A DNA stretch of 64,000 nucleotides. Origin: Acidobacteriales bacterium 59-55. Its GTDB lineage: Bacteria > Acidobacteriota > Terriglobia > Terriglobales > Acidobacteriaceae. Below the pieces are notes generated by a model that did not search any database, was not told the DNA's origin, and saw only the letters and a program-made list of their open reading frames with translations. Position numbers and translations under genes: made by a program. The DNA lies in contig MKSV01000004.1 in assembly GCA_001897435.1 (NCBI GenBank), positions 434,001-498,000 on the forward strand, in the 5' to 3' direction. This document shows, in pieces, positions 18,064 to 27,322 of the stretch (position 1 is the stretch's first letter; every line of letters starts with the position of its first letter).

Positions 18064-19554
18064 ATGACGTTGATCTACCGGAGAACACGCATTCCCGCTC
18101 TCGGCATTTTCGGCTTATGGCTCCTCCTCTTCGCTTTGCCTCAACTGTCGCGAGCGGCGGCGCCGCCACAGAAGCAGGAGATCTATCAACTTCTCGAAAT
18201 GCATCGCTATCCTCAGGCAGAGCAGTCGGCATCGGCATATCTCGCGGCGAATCCCGGAGATTGCAGCGTCAATGCGATGCTTGGTCTGGCGTTGCGCGGC
18301 CAGCAGAAGCTGGAGCCGGCGTATAAGGCGTTTCGTGCCGCAATGAATCGGTGCCCGAAATCGCTTGCTGCCGCAGAGGGCGCGGCGGAGACCGCCTTTC
18401 TTCTCAATCGTCCGGAGGCCAAAGGTCTCCTTGTTACAGTGCTTGCGCTTCGCCCTGGAGATGAGACGAGCTACGCCATGCTTGGCGCGATCGATGTGCG
18501 CTCAGGAAATTGCGCTGGAGCCGTCGAAAATTATGCGAAGGCTCCGAACAGCATCAATCAGAACGCGGCTGCGCTCAGGCAGTACGGTGGCTGCCTGCTT
18601 GCTGTGGATAAGGCTGCGGAAGCTGTGCCGGTACTGACGCAACTTCTCTCGCTGAAGGACGATAGCGCAAACAGGCTGGCATTGGCCCAGGCTCAGAGTA
18701 AGGCGGGAGATTCCAAAGCGGCGCTGGCCACACTTCAGCCATTGTTAGGCGCTGGCGCGAACGACAGCAACGCGCTTTTATTGGCTGCTCAATTGGCAGA
18801 GGCCAATGAGAATACTCCTCAGGCAGTTGCGTGGCTGCGAAAGGCGATTGAAGTTGATCCGCAGAATGTGGATGCCTATCTTTTCTTCTCCGAGTTGTCG
18901 TTCAATCACGGGTCATTCAAGATTGGCATTGATTTTCTCAACCTGGGCATAGGACAACTCCCCAAGGAGGCACGGCTTTACCTCGCACGCGGCGTTCTTG
19001 AGGTACAGACGTCGCAGACGGAGAAGGCTCTTCTCGATTTCGAGGAAGCTCATCGCCTGGATCCGAAGCTATCTTTCGCCAAGGACGCGCAGGGCATGCT
19101 CTTCTCGCAAAAGCATGACTCTGCCGCCGCCCTTGCGATCTTCGAGCAGCAGAGCAAGCTGCATCCCAATGACGCCATGGTCCAATATCTCTACGCAGAA
19201 GCACTCTCCGAAGCGGGGGAGAGGCGGGAGACCCTGGAGAAGGCGCTGGTCGCGGCAACACGCGCGGTCAAGCTGGAACCCGGATATCAGGCTGCCCGCG
19301 ATCTCCTCTGTGTCCTGTTGCTGCGCCATAATGATCTCAACGCGGTGATTGAGCAGGCCGAGGAGGCTCTGCGACGAGATCCGTACGATGAAGCAGCACT
19401 GTATCAGGAGCTGCTCGCGGAAAGCAGGCTAAAACATACGGAGAGGACGCAGGCACTCGTCAAGCGGCTTCAGGTAGTAAAAGCACACAATCAACAGGCG
19501 AAGACGAAGTATCTCCTCCAGGAGGGGCAGCCCTCGTCTTCAGCTTCAGAATAG
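18064..19554 (+). CDS. Secreted tetratricopeptide-repeat protein
   Basis: A 496-residue protein with a signal peptide (hydrophobic run about residues 12-28, cut near SRAAA). It is followed by at least nine TPR-like helical pairs, with repeated A-x-x-x-F/Y patterns and the phrase AIEVDPQNVDAYLFF as a clear repeat. No catalytic motif is visible. It lies 51 bases after the TonB receptor and 35 bases before a GH127 gene on the same strand. I infer a periplasmic scaffold, perhaps holding hydrolases near the receptor and taking a role that SusD-like lipoproteins play in Bacteroidetes. Confidence 0.8.
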   Translation: MTLIYRRTRIPALGIFGLWLLLFALPQLSRAAAPPQKQEIYQLLEMHRYPQAEQSASAYLAANPGDCSVNAMLGLALRGQQKLEPAYKAFRAAMNRCPKSLAAAEGAAETAFLLNRPEAKGLLVTVLALRPGDETSYAMLGAIDVRSGNCAGAVENYAKAPNSINQNAAALRQYGGCLLAVDKAAEAVPVLTQLLSLKDDSANRLALAQAQSKAGDSKAALATLQPLLGAGANDSNALLLAAQLAEANENTPQAVAWLRKAIEVDPQNVDAYLFFSELSFNHGSFKIGIDFLNLGIGQLPKEARLYLARGVLEVQTSQTEKALLDFEEAHRLDPKLSFAKDAQGMLFSQKHDSAAALAIFEQQSKLHPNDAMVQYLYAEALSEAGERRETLEKALVAATRAVKLEPGYQAARDLLCVLLLRHNDLNAVIEQAEEALRRDPYDEAALYQELLAESRLKHTERTQALVKRLQVVKAHNQQAKTKYLLQEGQPSSSASE

Positions 19555-19589
19555 TTTCGTAATATCGAATTAAGGAAGCAGGTTGGATC

Positions 19590-21428
19590 ATGTCGAAATC
19601 AAGTCGTCGAAATTTTCTAAAGGGCGGAGCAGCCCTGGCCGCAGGCGTAGCTGTTCTCCGTAATGCCAACTCGCTCGCGGCTACCACAGTCGAGTCGAAG
19701 CCAGGAACCCGGCTCGCCCAGTTCGATTACAAGGATGTCCAGCTTCTGGATGGGCCGATGCTGGAGCAATTCAAGCATAATCACAATCTCTTCCTGAATC
19801 TCGACGACGACAAGTTGCTCAAACCCTTTCGTCAACTGGTCGGATTGCCGGCTCCCGGAGAGGATATGGGAGGGTGGTATACGCCATCGAGCAAATTTGA
19901 CCCGCCTAAAGATATGACCGGATATATTCCCGGCCATAGCTTCGGGCAATATCTCTCCGGCCTTTCGCGGGCCTATGCCGCAACGGGAGACAAGGCGACG
20001 CAAGCCAAGGTGCATAGGCTGGTTGCCGGTTTTGCCCCAACAGTCAGCAAAAAGTTCTATAGTGACTACTGTCTTCCGGCCTATACCTTCGACAAGACGA
20101 ACTGCGGGCTTATCGATGCCTATCAGTTTGCAGGTGCTCCTCACGCGCTCGAGGTGCTCAACCATGCGACGGACGCAGTTCTTCCCTATCTTCCTGAGAA
20201 GGCACTTAACCGCGCGGAGATGGCGGCGCGCCCGCACAAGAATATTGCTTACACCTGGGATGAGAGCTACACCCTGCCCGAGAACTTCTATCTGGCCTAC
20301 CAGCGTGGCGCAGGCGCACGTTACCGAAAGCTCGCTGAGCGTTTTCTGGAAGATGACACCTACTTCAACCCGCTGGCCGACAATCGCAATGTGCTGCCGG
20401 GAGAACATGCCTATAGCCATGTGAATGCCCTCTGCTCGGCGATGCAGTCATACCTTGTCGATGGCAGCGAAAAGCACCTGCGAGCCGCACGTAACGGCTT
20501 TGCCTTCGTCCAGGAGCAGAGCTTTGCAACGGGTGGCTGGGGACCTAATGAGAGCTTCCGCACGCCGGGGACAGACCAACTCGCCGACAGCCTCTCCTCG
20601 ACGCACCATAGCTTCGAGACTCCATGCGGAGCCTACGGCCACTTCAAGGTCACCCGCTACCTGCTGCGTGTCACGGGAGACAGCAAGTATGGCGACAGCA
20701 TGGAGACGGTGCTCTACAACACGATCCTGGGGGCCAAACCGATTCAGCCTGATGGCACCAGCTTCTACTATGCCGACTACAACAATAACGGCGCGTCAAA
20801 GTTCTACTATGAGCAGAAGTGGCCGTGCTGTTCCGGAACGTTTCCGCAACTCACGGCGGACTATGGAATAAGCTCGTACTTCCGCAGTCCCAAGGGGATT
20901 CATCTCAATCTCTATGTTCCGTCGCACGTATCCTGGCAGCAGGGAGGGACACGGGTTGCGCTTACCCAGCACACGCAATATCCCGACAATGGTGACAGCA
21001 GTATGCAACTGGCCATGACGCGGCCGGAACGCTTTACCATTGCGCTGCGAATTCCGGCATGGGCAGGCAGACAGACGCGCGTCGCCATCAACGGCAAGCG
21101 CGTTGACACTCAACTTACTCCGGGTACCTGGGCCGAGGTCGATCGCACATGGAAAAACGGCGACCGCGTTGAAGTAAGTCTGGATATGCCTCTTCGCCTC
21201 GTGCCGATCGATCCGCAACATCCAGATATCGTTGCTCTTCTGTCAGGTCCGCAGGCTCTTTTCGCCATCGAGCAGGGCGCTCAGTCAATTACAAAAAAAC
21301 AATTGCTTGCGGCCCAGCGTGTTGGATCCTCCGGTGCCTGGGAAGTTGCGGCATCAGCGGGGAAGATTCGCATGATTTCATATCCCTCGATCAAGGAAGA
21401 ACAGTATCGCCTCTACCAATCGACCTAA
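19590..21428 (+). CDS. Tat-exported GH127-like enzyme (DUF1680), putative beta-L-arabinofuranosidase
   Basis: A 612-residue enzyme with a Tat signal SSRRNFLKGGAALAAG. It has the (alpha/alpha)6 barrel of DUF1680 with the metal-site candidates Glu343/Cys346 in SFETPCGAY and Cys413-Cys414 in WPCCSGT, then a C-terminal beta domain (LRIPAWAG). In characterised GH127 enzymes one Glu and three Cys bind zinc and one Cys is the nucleophile. Here the first pair is spaced E-x-x-C instead of E-x-C, so this is a different subgroup from the second copy at 23708. It ends nine bases from the convergent GH31 gene. Beta-L-arabinofuranoside is the likely but unproven substrate. Confidence 0.8.
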   Translation: MSKSSRRNFLKGGAALAAGVAVLRNANSLAATTVESKPGTRLAQFDYKDVQLLDGPMLEQFKHNHNLFLNLDDDKLLKPFRQLVGLPAPGEDMGGWYTPSSKFDPPKDMTGYIPGHSFGQYLSGLSRAYAATGDKATQAKVHRLVAGFAPTVSKKFYSDYCLPAYTFDKTNCGLIDAYQFAGAPHALEVLNHATDAVLPYLPEKALNRAEMAARPHKNIAYTWDESYTLPENFYLAYQRGAGARYRKLAERFLEDDTYFNPLADNRNVLPGEHAYSHVNALCSAMQSYLVDGSEKHLRAARNGFAFVQEQSFATGGWGPNESFRTPGTDQLADSLSSTHHSFETPCGAYGHFKVTRYLLRVTGDSKYGDSMETVLYNTILGAKPIQPDGTSFYYADYNNNGASKFYYEQKWPCCSGTFPQLTADYGISSYFRSPKGIHLNLYVPSHVSWQQGGTRVALTQHTQYPDNGDSSMQLAMTRPERFTIALRIPAWAGRQTRVAINGKRVDTQLTPGTWAEVDRTWKNGDRVEVSLDMPLRLVPIDPQHPDIVALLSGPQALFAIEQGAQSITKKQLLAAQRVGSSGAWEVAASAGKIRMISYPSIKEEQYRLYQST

Positions 21429-21437
21429 GGCCGGCAG

Positions 21438-23678
21438 TTACAGGCGAATGGAGATCATCTTTCCTGAGAAGGTAATTCGCTTGCTGCCCGGATTACCGAC
21501 TGCCTCGATCGACAGGACTTTAGTTATTGGCAATCTTCCGCTTGTGTCCGCCTTTAGCGTGAGTGTGTGTTCTGCGTTGTTCCATGAGCATTCGATGCGC
21601 CTAAACTCGCCTCGCTGGTAATCGTAGCTGGAGCCGTCGTCCTCATAGAGAGACATCGTGCCATCGGCACCTGGATAAATTCTCAGGGTCAGTGGCTCTT
21701 TGCTTTCTTCCTGCGCATACTGCTTGACCGGGCCAATCGGCAGGATCGTTCCGGCCTTTACATAGAGAGGAAGGGTTTCGAGATCAACATCGCGCGTTAC
21801 TTCCTTTCCGCCTTCCGTCCGAGCGTTGTTCCAGTAGTCCCACCACACTCCCCGCGGAAGATAGGTCGCTCTGTGCGTCGCTCCCTGCTCCACGACCGGG
21901 GCGACCAACAGATTGCTTCCCCATAGATAAGCATCGTCCGTAGCCACAGCCTTCGCGTCATCCGGATAAGCAAGCCAGAGAGCGCGCATCAGCGGTAGGC
22001 CGGTCGCGTGCGCTTCGGCGACCATCGAGTAGAGATAGGGAAGAAGCTGGTAGCGAAGGTTCAGATATTTTCTGCAAATGCCTTCTACCGCAGTGTTGTG
22101 TAGGTCTTCAGGCTTCGGCAGGATGTCTGCCGCGAACTGGCTGGTGAATTCCGATGGTTCATAGCTCCCCAGATCCCAACCCCACGGCAGACGCAGTTTC
22201 CATGTTCGTCCATGACAACGGAAGGAGGGGCAGAAGGAACTGAATTGAAACCATCGCACGAAAAGTTCGGCGGTAAACTCCTTGGTTGGCACGAAGCCGC
22301 CGGTATCGCTGCCCCAATACGGCATACCGCAAAGGCCAACGTTAATTCCGTCCATAATCTGTCCTGCCAGTGTCTTCCAGGTGGACCGAGTATCACCGGA
22401 CCACATCCATCCATAGCGCTGGATTCCGGCATACCCATTCCGATGCAAGGCAAAAGGCCGAACATTCGGTTGAAAGAGTTGCGACCCCTCCCAGTACATT
22501 CGATTTCTTGCCAGCCGCGATGCCGGAACCAGTTCGTCTCCTTCATCGGGCCACCATCCGTCTACACCAGTTCTTTGTACCTCTCGATGCTTCGGCCAGT
22601 AGACCGCGGCATCGCTGGGATCTTTGAGTGCCTCCCCCGTGTCGCCTACTTCGCCATGAAGGTCTTCGGGAGGACTGACAACATGCAGGACAACCTTCAA
22701 ATGCTCATCGTGCATCTGCCTGAACATCGCAGCGGGATCGGGGAAAACGGCCGGATTGAATGTGAAAGACCCATGGCCCGTATTCCATCCGGACGGACAA
22801 AATCCCGTGCCAAGATAGATCATCGCGTCGCAGGGCAGCTTCTTCTCTCGAAAAGTCTTCGCCTCATTTAACACTTCATCCCGGCTTGCCAGGGTACGGT
22901 GCGATTGCTGATAGCCCAGCGCCCACAACGGCGGCATGTGAGGATACCCGGTAAGTTCGGCACACTCCCGCATCAACTCCGCGGGTGTATCTGCCAGCAC
23001 CAGAAAGATGTCACGGGTTGGGGTGCTTTCACTCGGGATAAATTTCCCATCTGCTCCGCTCAGATCGAAAGTCCCCCACGGATGCGCGAAGAACAGACCC
23101 CAGGTATCCGTTGCTCCAATCACCCAGGGAATCGGCACACGAGTTCCATACGTCGCCAGATCAGGTTCATGCTGGCCATTGCGCATCGAGTCCAATGTGC
23201 CGCGGCGATTGAGAGGGTGGCTACCTTCGCCCAGGCCAAACAACGGGCCTTCCGCTATCTCAAAGTGAATCGCGCCCGTAGAGGGATCGAACCGAAGTTG
23301 TTGTCGCAGTTTTCCTGCATCATCCTCGATGCTGATTCGCCACGGCCTTTCCTCGATTTTGATCTTATGACTGCCCCAGATCGCCGTACTGTGTCCTGCA
23401 TCTGTATCGGCTAGCGAGAGCGGTTCCGGCCATGTTCGCGGAACAATCCCGATCTCGCTCGCGAGCCCATGCTTCCCTTGCTGGACAACGCGCAGCCGCA
23501 GCGTCTTTGCGCTGACCGCAACCAGCGTCAGCAGGTGAGTGTTGCCCACTGCAGGGACTCCCTGCAAAGGGCCAAAGACTTCAGCCGCATTAACGCTTCG
23601 AGCGAAGAGAAGATTGGAAGCTCCCAACGCCAAGCCAGCAAGAACATCACGTCGCGTAATCCACTCTCTCATCTTCAC
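21438..23678 (-). CDS. Tat-exported GH31 alpha-glycosidase
   Basis: A 746-residue GH31 enzyme with a Tat signal (ITRRDVLAGLALGASNLL). The catalytic barrel shows the nucleophile Asp378 in WWPDEGDE and the acid/base Asp458 in WGSDTGGF, flanked by an N-terminal beta-sandwich and C-terminal beta domains. GH31 members act as alpha-glucosidases, alpha-xylosidases or alpha-galactosidases; I cannot distinguish these from sequence alone. An alpha-xylosidase would fit a xyloglucan-type target. It follows the second GH127 gene by 29 bases, so the two form one transcription unit. Confidence 0.9.
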   Translation of the reverse strand: MKMREWITRRDVLAGLALGASNLLFARSVNAAEVFGPLQGVPAVGNTHLLTLVAVSAKTLRLRVVQQGKHGLASEIGIVPRTWPEPLSLADTDAGHSTAIWGSHKIKIEERPWRISIEDDAGKLRQQLRFDPSTGAIHFEIAEGPLFGLGEGSHPLNRRGTLDSMRNGQHEPDLATYGTRVPIPWVIGATDTWGLFFAHPWGTFDLSGADGKFIPSESTPTRDIFLVLADTPAELMRECAELTGYPHMPPLWALGYQQSHRTLASRDEVLNEAKTFREKKLPCDAMIYLGTGFCPSGWNTGHGSFTFNPAVFPDPAAMFRQMHDEHLKVVLHVVSPPEDLHGEVGDTGEALKDPSDAAVYWPKHREVQRTGVDGWWPDEGDELVPASRLARNRMYWEGSQLFQPNVRPFALHRNGYAGIQRYGWMWSGDTRSTWKTLAGQIMDGINVGLCGMPYWGSDTGGFVPTKEFTAELFVRWFQFSSFCPSFRCHGRTWKLRLPWGWDLGSYEPSEFTSQFAADILPKPEDLHNTAVEGICRKYLNLRYQLLPYLYSMVAEAHATGLPLMRALWLAYPDDAKAVATDDAYLWGSNLLVAPVVEQGATHRATYLPRGVWWDYWNNARTEGGKEVTRDVDLETLPLYVKAGTILPIGPVKQYAQEESKEPLTLRIYPGADGTMSLYEDDGSSYDYQRGEFRRIECSWNNAEHTLTLKADTSGRLPITKVLSIEAVGNPGSKRITFSGKMISIRL

Positions 23679-23707
23679 CTTCGCGTTAAGGATGAACCAC
23701 TGGCCAT

Positions 23708-25798
23708 CTAGCTGCGCTCATAAGGAATCCAGACTTGCATCGCAGACGGATTGCGGTTCGCCCACGCATAGTAGGGAATCAGCCTTACGGAGGTTGGACT
23801 CTCCTGCGGCTTTTCAACCATCTTCGCGGAGTAATAGAGACTCGATACTTGACTTGAGCTGACGTAGCCGGGATGATCCAGCACCATGACTCCATCGAGG
23901 AGGTGCGGTTCGAATTGCGAGGCCGTGTTGCCCGCGATGTCTACACGGTAGCCGGTGAGATTCTTGTGATCACCTTGATTCGGCTGATCCAGGTGCTCCA
24001 TGCAGAACACAACCGGTCCGCGTTGAAAAGCTACCCGGCCTCTATCTTCGTTGACCGCAGGATTCGCCTTGAGCAGGTGGGTTGTCATGTCGAAGCTTAG
24101 CTCCACCTTGTCGTTTGCAGACCAGCGACGTCGAATCGCGAGATACTCTCCGCGCTTCGCTCCGCTGAGCGGAGTTCCGTTGACCTTAACCTCGTTCTTC
24201 ACCGACCAGCCTGGAATGCGGACGTATACCGTGAATTCACTCGGAGTCTCGGGACTCACCGTCATCGCGATATCGCCGTTCCATGGATAGTTTGTCTTCT
24301 GCTCGATTTTCAGGGGGGTCCCGTCATGCAGATGCCAGTTCATCTCCGAGTTGTCATAGAAGTGGACATAGACGCCATCTTCGCTGGTGCTGTAGAAGTA
24401 GCCGGGCAACGAAGCAAAGGTTCGCTCCAGGTTGGGCGGGCAGCACGTTGTGTCGTACCAGTGATTACGAATCTTTCCCTCCGGCGAATGCCGGTCGCTC
24501 GAGTCGCCGGACGGATCGAATGCCAGTGGATTCCGATAGCAATATGTCGTCCCATCGAGCGACATGCCGGAGTTGATACCGTTATAGAGCGCTCGTTCCA
24601 TCACGTCCGTAAACCGCGCTTCGCCAGAGGCGGCAAGCATGCGTGAGTTCCACATCATGTTGCCAATCGCAGCGCAGCTCTCGCCATAGGCGCGCGCATT
24701 GGGCAGTTCATAGGGATCGCCGAACGCTTCGCCGCTCTCTCTCGCTCCGACTCCACCTGTGACATAAAGTTGATGCGAATTAAGATCGTTCCAAAGGATA
24801 TTGAGAGTCTTCCAATAGGCCGGATCCCCCGTTTCGAGGTAGTAATCCGTTGCGCCGCAGCATGCATACATGGCGCGGACCGCATGTCCTTCGAGCCTGG
24901 TGCGAGAGGTAAAGGGGATGCCGCAGAACATATAGGTTATCTGCTGCTGCGTCAGAGGAATTCGATCGTCGCCATGCAGGATGTAGCCTGCCAGATCGAC
25001 ATACTGACGTTTGCCGGTTGTGCGGTAAAGCTCAATCAAGGCCATCTCAATCTCCGGATGACCGGAGACAATACCTTTCTGGTTCTTCCCCGGTCCATAG
25101 TTAGGAATGAGAAAGTCATCGACGAAGCGCATGCCGGCATCGAGCAGCGTTGGGTCACCCGTCGCGCGATAGTAAGCAATCGCACCTTGCAGCATATGGC
25201 CGATGTTGTAGAGTTCGTGTCCCCGCTCTTGTGTGGGGTATAACATCCGCTCAGACTTTCTATCGCCGACATAGTAGGTATTGAGATACCCGCTGGGCTC
25301 TTGAATCGCGACCACTTCGCGGATCGTCTTTTCGACGGTGCTCCGTAGTTGAGGCTCGTTGTTCGTCTGTAAGGTAAACGCGGCGGCCTCAGTCCACTTG
25401 TAGATATCCGAGTCGGCGAATACCGGTCCCTTTTGCGGTTCGGGAGATTTGCCTTCAAGCCGCAGAAAATTATCCATGCGTCCATGAGCCAGTAATTCCC
25501 GATGCATACTCGGAATACTGGATGCAATATTGGTCTTTCGGCGCTGGGACCAGAACCCATCTTGAATCGTCACCGCCCGTACCGGAACTGTCTTCAACTT
25601 GGCATACGGCGAGTTGGTCAGGTCGATCACGCCGGCATCTTTCCAGTCTTTCTTTATAGAGGTTGCTGCCTGGGACGACTCTCCAGACAGCGAGGAGATC
25701 GCGCTCCCCTCTTTCGGCCGTCCATAAGCAGCCGAGGCTGGGACAAGTGAGGCGGCAGCAGAAGCGATGAAGGTGCGGCGAGTGAACTGGTTTTTCAT
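23708..25798 (-). CDS. Tat-exported GH127 beta-L-arabinofuranosidase
   Basis: A 696-residue enzyme with a Tat signal (FTRRTFIASAAASL). The zinc-site residues of characterised GH127 members are all in place: Glu373 and Cys375 in YGESCAA, and the Cys452-Cys453 pair in DTTCCPPN. A C-terminal beta-sandwich with VYVRIPGW follows. It likely releases beta-L-arabinofuranose, for example from hydroxyproline-linked arabino-oligosaccharides or arabinogalactan side chains. It heads an operon with GH31, and a LacI-type box lies 69 bases upstream of its start. Confidence 0.9.
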   Translation of the reverse strand: MKNQFTRRTFIASAAASLVPASAAYGRPKEGSAISSLSGESSQAATSIKKDWKDAGVIDLTNSPYAKLKTVPVRAVTIQDGFWSQRRKTNIASSIPSMHRELLAHGRMDNFLRLEGKSPEPQKGPVFADSDIYKWTEAAAFTLQTNNEPQLRSTVEKTIREVVAIQEPSGYLNTYYVGDRKSERMLYPTQERGHELYNIGHMLQGAIAYYRATGDPTLLDAGMRFVDDFLIPNYGPGKNQKGIVSGHPEIEMALIELYRTTGKRQYVDLAGYILHGDDRIPLTQQQITYMFCGIPFTSRTRLEGHAVRAMYACCGATDYYLETGDPAYWKTLNILWNDLNSHQLYVTGGVGARESGEAFGDPYELPNARAYGESCAAIGNMMWNSRMLAASGEARFTDVMERALYNGINSGMSLDGTTYCYRNPLAFDPSGDSSDRHSPEGKIRNHWYDTTCCPPNLERTFASLPGYFYSTSEDGVYVHFYDNSEMNWHLHDGTPLKIEQKTNYPWNGDIAMTVSPETPSEFTVYVRIPGWSVKNEVKVNGTPLSGAKRGEYLAIRRRWSANDKVELSFDMTTHLLKANPAVNEDRGRVAFQRGPVVFCMEHLDQPNQGDHKNLTGYRVDIAGNTASQFEPHLLDGVMVLDHPGYVSSSQVSSLYYSAKMVEKPQESPTSVRLIPYYAWANRNPSAMQVWIPYERS

Positions 25799-25860
25799 GG
25801 CAACCCCTTGAGGAGAAAATCTCGATTCCTAGTTCTATTCCTCCGGAAGGAAGATGGTCA

Positions 25861-25874
25861 AGAGAACGTTTTCT
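25861..25874. promoter_or_regulatory. LacI-type operator candidate upstream of the GH127-GH31 operon
   Basis: AGAGAACGTTTTCT is a 14-base inverted repeat with one mismatched pair and central CG. It matches the box at 14647 in 11 of 12 core positions and is centred 69 bases from the GH127 start codon. Confidence 0.62.
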
Positions 25875-25927
25875 GCAAGGATTTTGGGCAGAAAATCGAA
25901 ACGGAGCGGTTGCAGGCTAAGGTGGGC

Positions 25928-27235
25928 TTATCTGGTCGATCCTGTCACCAATCGAGGATCGATCGCCGAATCGATGACCTTGCTCAATCCCTCAACGGTG
26001 CATGCGTACCCTGGTGCCGAGCTACTGCAGCCAGGTACAAAGACGGGCGCAACCGAAGGATGTTCGGCGCCGGTGAGTTGGCGAAGATTACGAATCTGAT
26101 CCAGCGTTTGACTGATGAATAGAACCTGCACCGTAGAGCGATGATTGGATCGATTCTGTCGGACTTCAAAGACGAGCGCGCTACCCGGGGGAGTTGCATT
26201 GAACGTCTGGTCAGGTAGAAGCCAGTCAAGATGAAGGAGGCCGCCCAGCCAACTGAGATTGGAATCGTGTCCGTCCAGCAGGATAAAGCGATCGTTCGGG
26301 GTTCCCAACTCATTGGGCGTTGGCTTGCCTGATGAAGCGCTGATAATGGTGTCGCGAAGATGTGCCGCGAGGTCGGATGCCGCTACCTGAGCCTCATAGG
26401 GGGTTCGGAGCATGAAGTCGTGGTACTGCGTATTCATCTGCATCAGATCGTTGAGATCCGCTCGGGAGACCCTCCCCCAGCCAACCTGAGACATGGGCAT
26501 GCCCTCGGTGTACTGAAGCAGGAAGTTCTCGGCAAAGTCTGCACCAAGTGCAACAGGACCTTCTATAGCCGGATCACGAGATACTGGGATACCGTTCTCT
26601 ACTCTTACACTGCGGAAATCCGGAACGGAGCGATTGCAGGCGGGCCCCTGGCAATCGATGAGGATACGGTGCAGCTTTTCCAATGGCCGGGCGAACGCAT
26701 TGGTGAACCATTGCGGCTGGTCCGCCATTCGTCCTAGAGTCGCGGCCTTGATGTGTTGTTGATCGACAGCGCTGCTCCTCGATGGAGAAAAGAGAGGATT
26801 GAAAGCGCCGCGAACCGAATGCACCTCCACCGTGCAACCAGGCGAGAGGCCGCTGAGAACTGCTTTGGCAGAGGCAATCGTGCGTTGGGTGCTGTTCGCC
26901 TCGACATACAGTCGAGGATGTTTGCAGGAATCATCTTGTAGAAGCGGGTGATAACGCGAACGGTAGAATTCGCCGAGCAGGTGCAGAGCTTCGGCACCGT
27001 GCGGCGTCAGCACTCCGGGTTTGGTTGGCCAGTTGGGCCATGCCTGTGCGTTGTAGGCACTGGAGCGCGTTTCACTCTCAATGGGCGCTCGCACACCATG
27101 CCGCATGATGACAATGACGGCCTGAAGATCGCTGTCGTCATGCGCTTTGTCAGTCTGCCCCGCTGCGGTATGGCCACAAAGCGCAACAAGCAGAATGACG
27201 AGAAAAAAATGTCGACGATAAGCCGTAAAAATCAT
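25928..27235 (-). CDS. Secreted histidine acid phosphatase (phytase-like)
   Basis: A histidine-type phosphatase of about 435 residues with a signal peptide (about residues 8-26). The catalytic RHGVRAP motif follows near residue 45, and the C-terminal HD motif appears in LLDGHDSNLS. These two motifs define the histidine acid phosphatase clan-2 group that includes phytases and glucose-1-phosphatases. I chose the ATG at 27235 because AAGGAAGG lies just upstream; the frame stays open to 27301. It follows the PLC-like phosphodiesterase gene by 87 bases on the same strand, suggesting a joint role in phosphate release from organic esters. Confidence 0.88.
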   Translation of the reverse strand: MIFTAYRRHFFLVILLVALCGHTAAGQTDKAHDDSDLQAVIVIMRHGVRAPIESETRSSAYNAQAWPNWPTKPGVLTPHGAEALHLLGEFYRSRYHPLLQDDSCKHPRLYVEANSTQRTIASAKAVLSGLSPGCTVEVHSVRGAFNPLFSPSRSSAVDQQHIKAATLGRMADQPQWFTNAFARPLEKLHRILIDCQGPACNRSVPDFRSVRVENGIPVSRDPAIEGPVALGADFAENFLLQYTEGMPMSQVGWGRVSRADLNDLMQMNTQYHDFMLRTPYEAQVAASDLAAHLRDTIISASSGKPTPNELGTPNDRFILLDGHDSNLSWLGGLLHLDWLLPDQTFNATPPGSALVFEVRQNRSNHRSTVQVLFISQTLDQIRNLRQLTGAEHPSVAPVFVPGCSSSAPGYACTVEGLSKVIDSAIDPRLVTGSTR

Positions 27236-27322
27236 CTGGCCTTCCTTGCGCGACGAATATGCATTGAAACTGCCGCGGCTTGCACATGGGGCAGAGACCA
27301 CGGCACTGGCAGATACGGAGGA

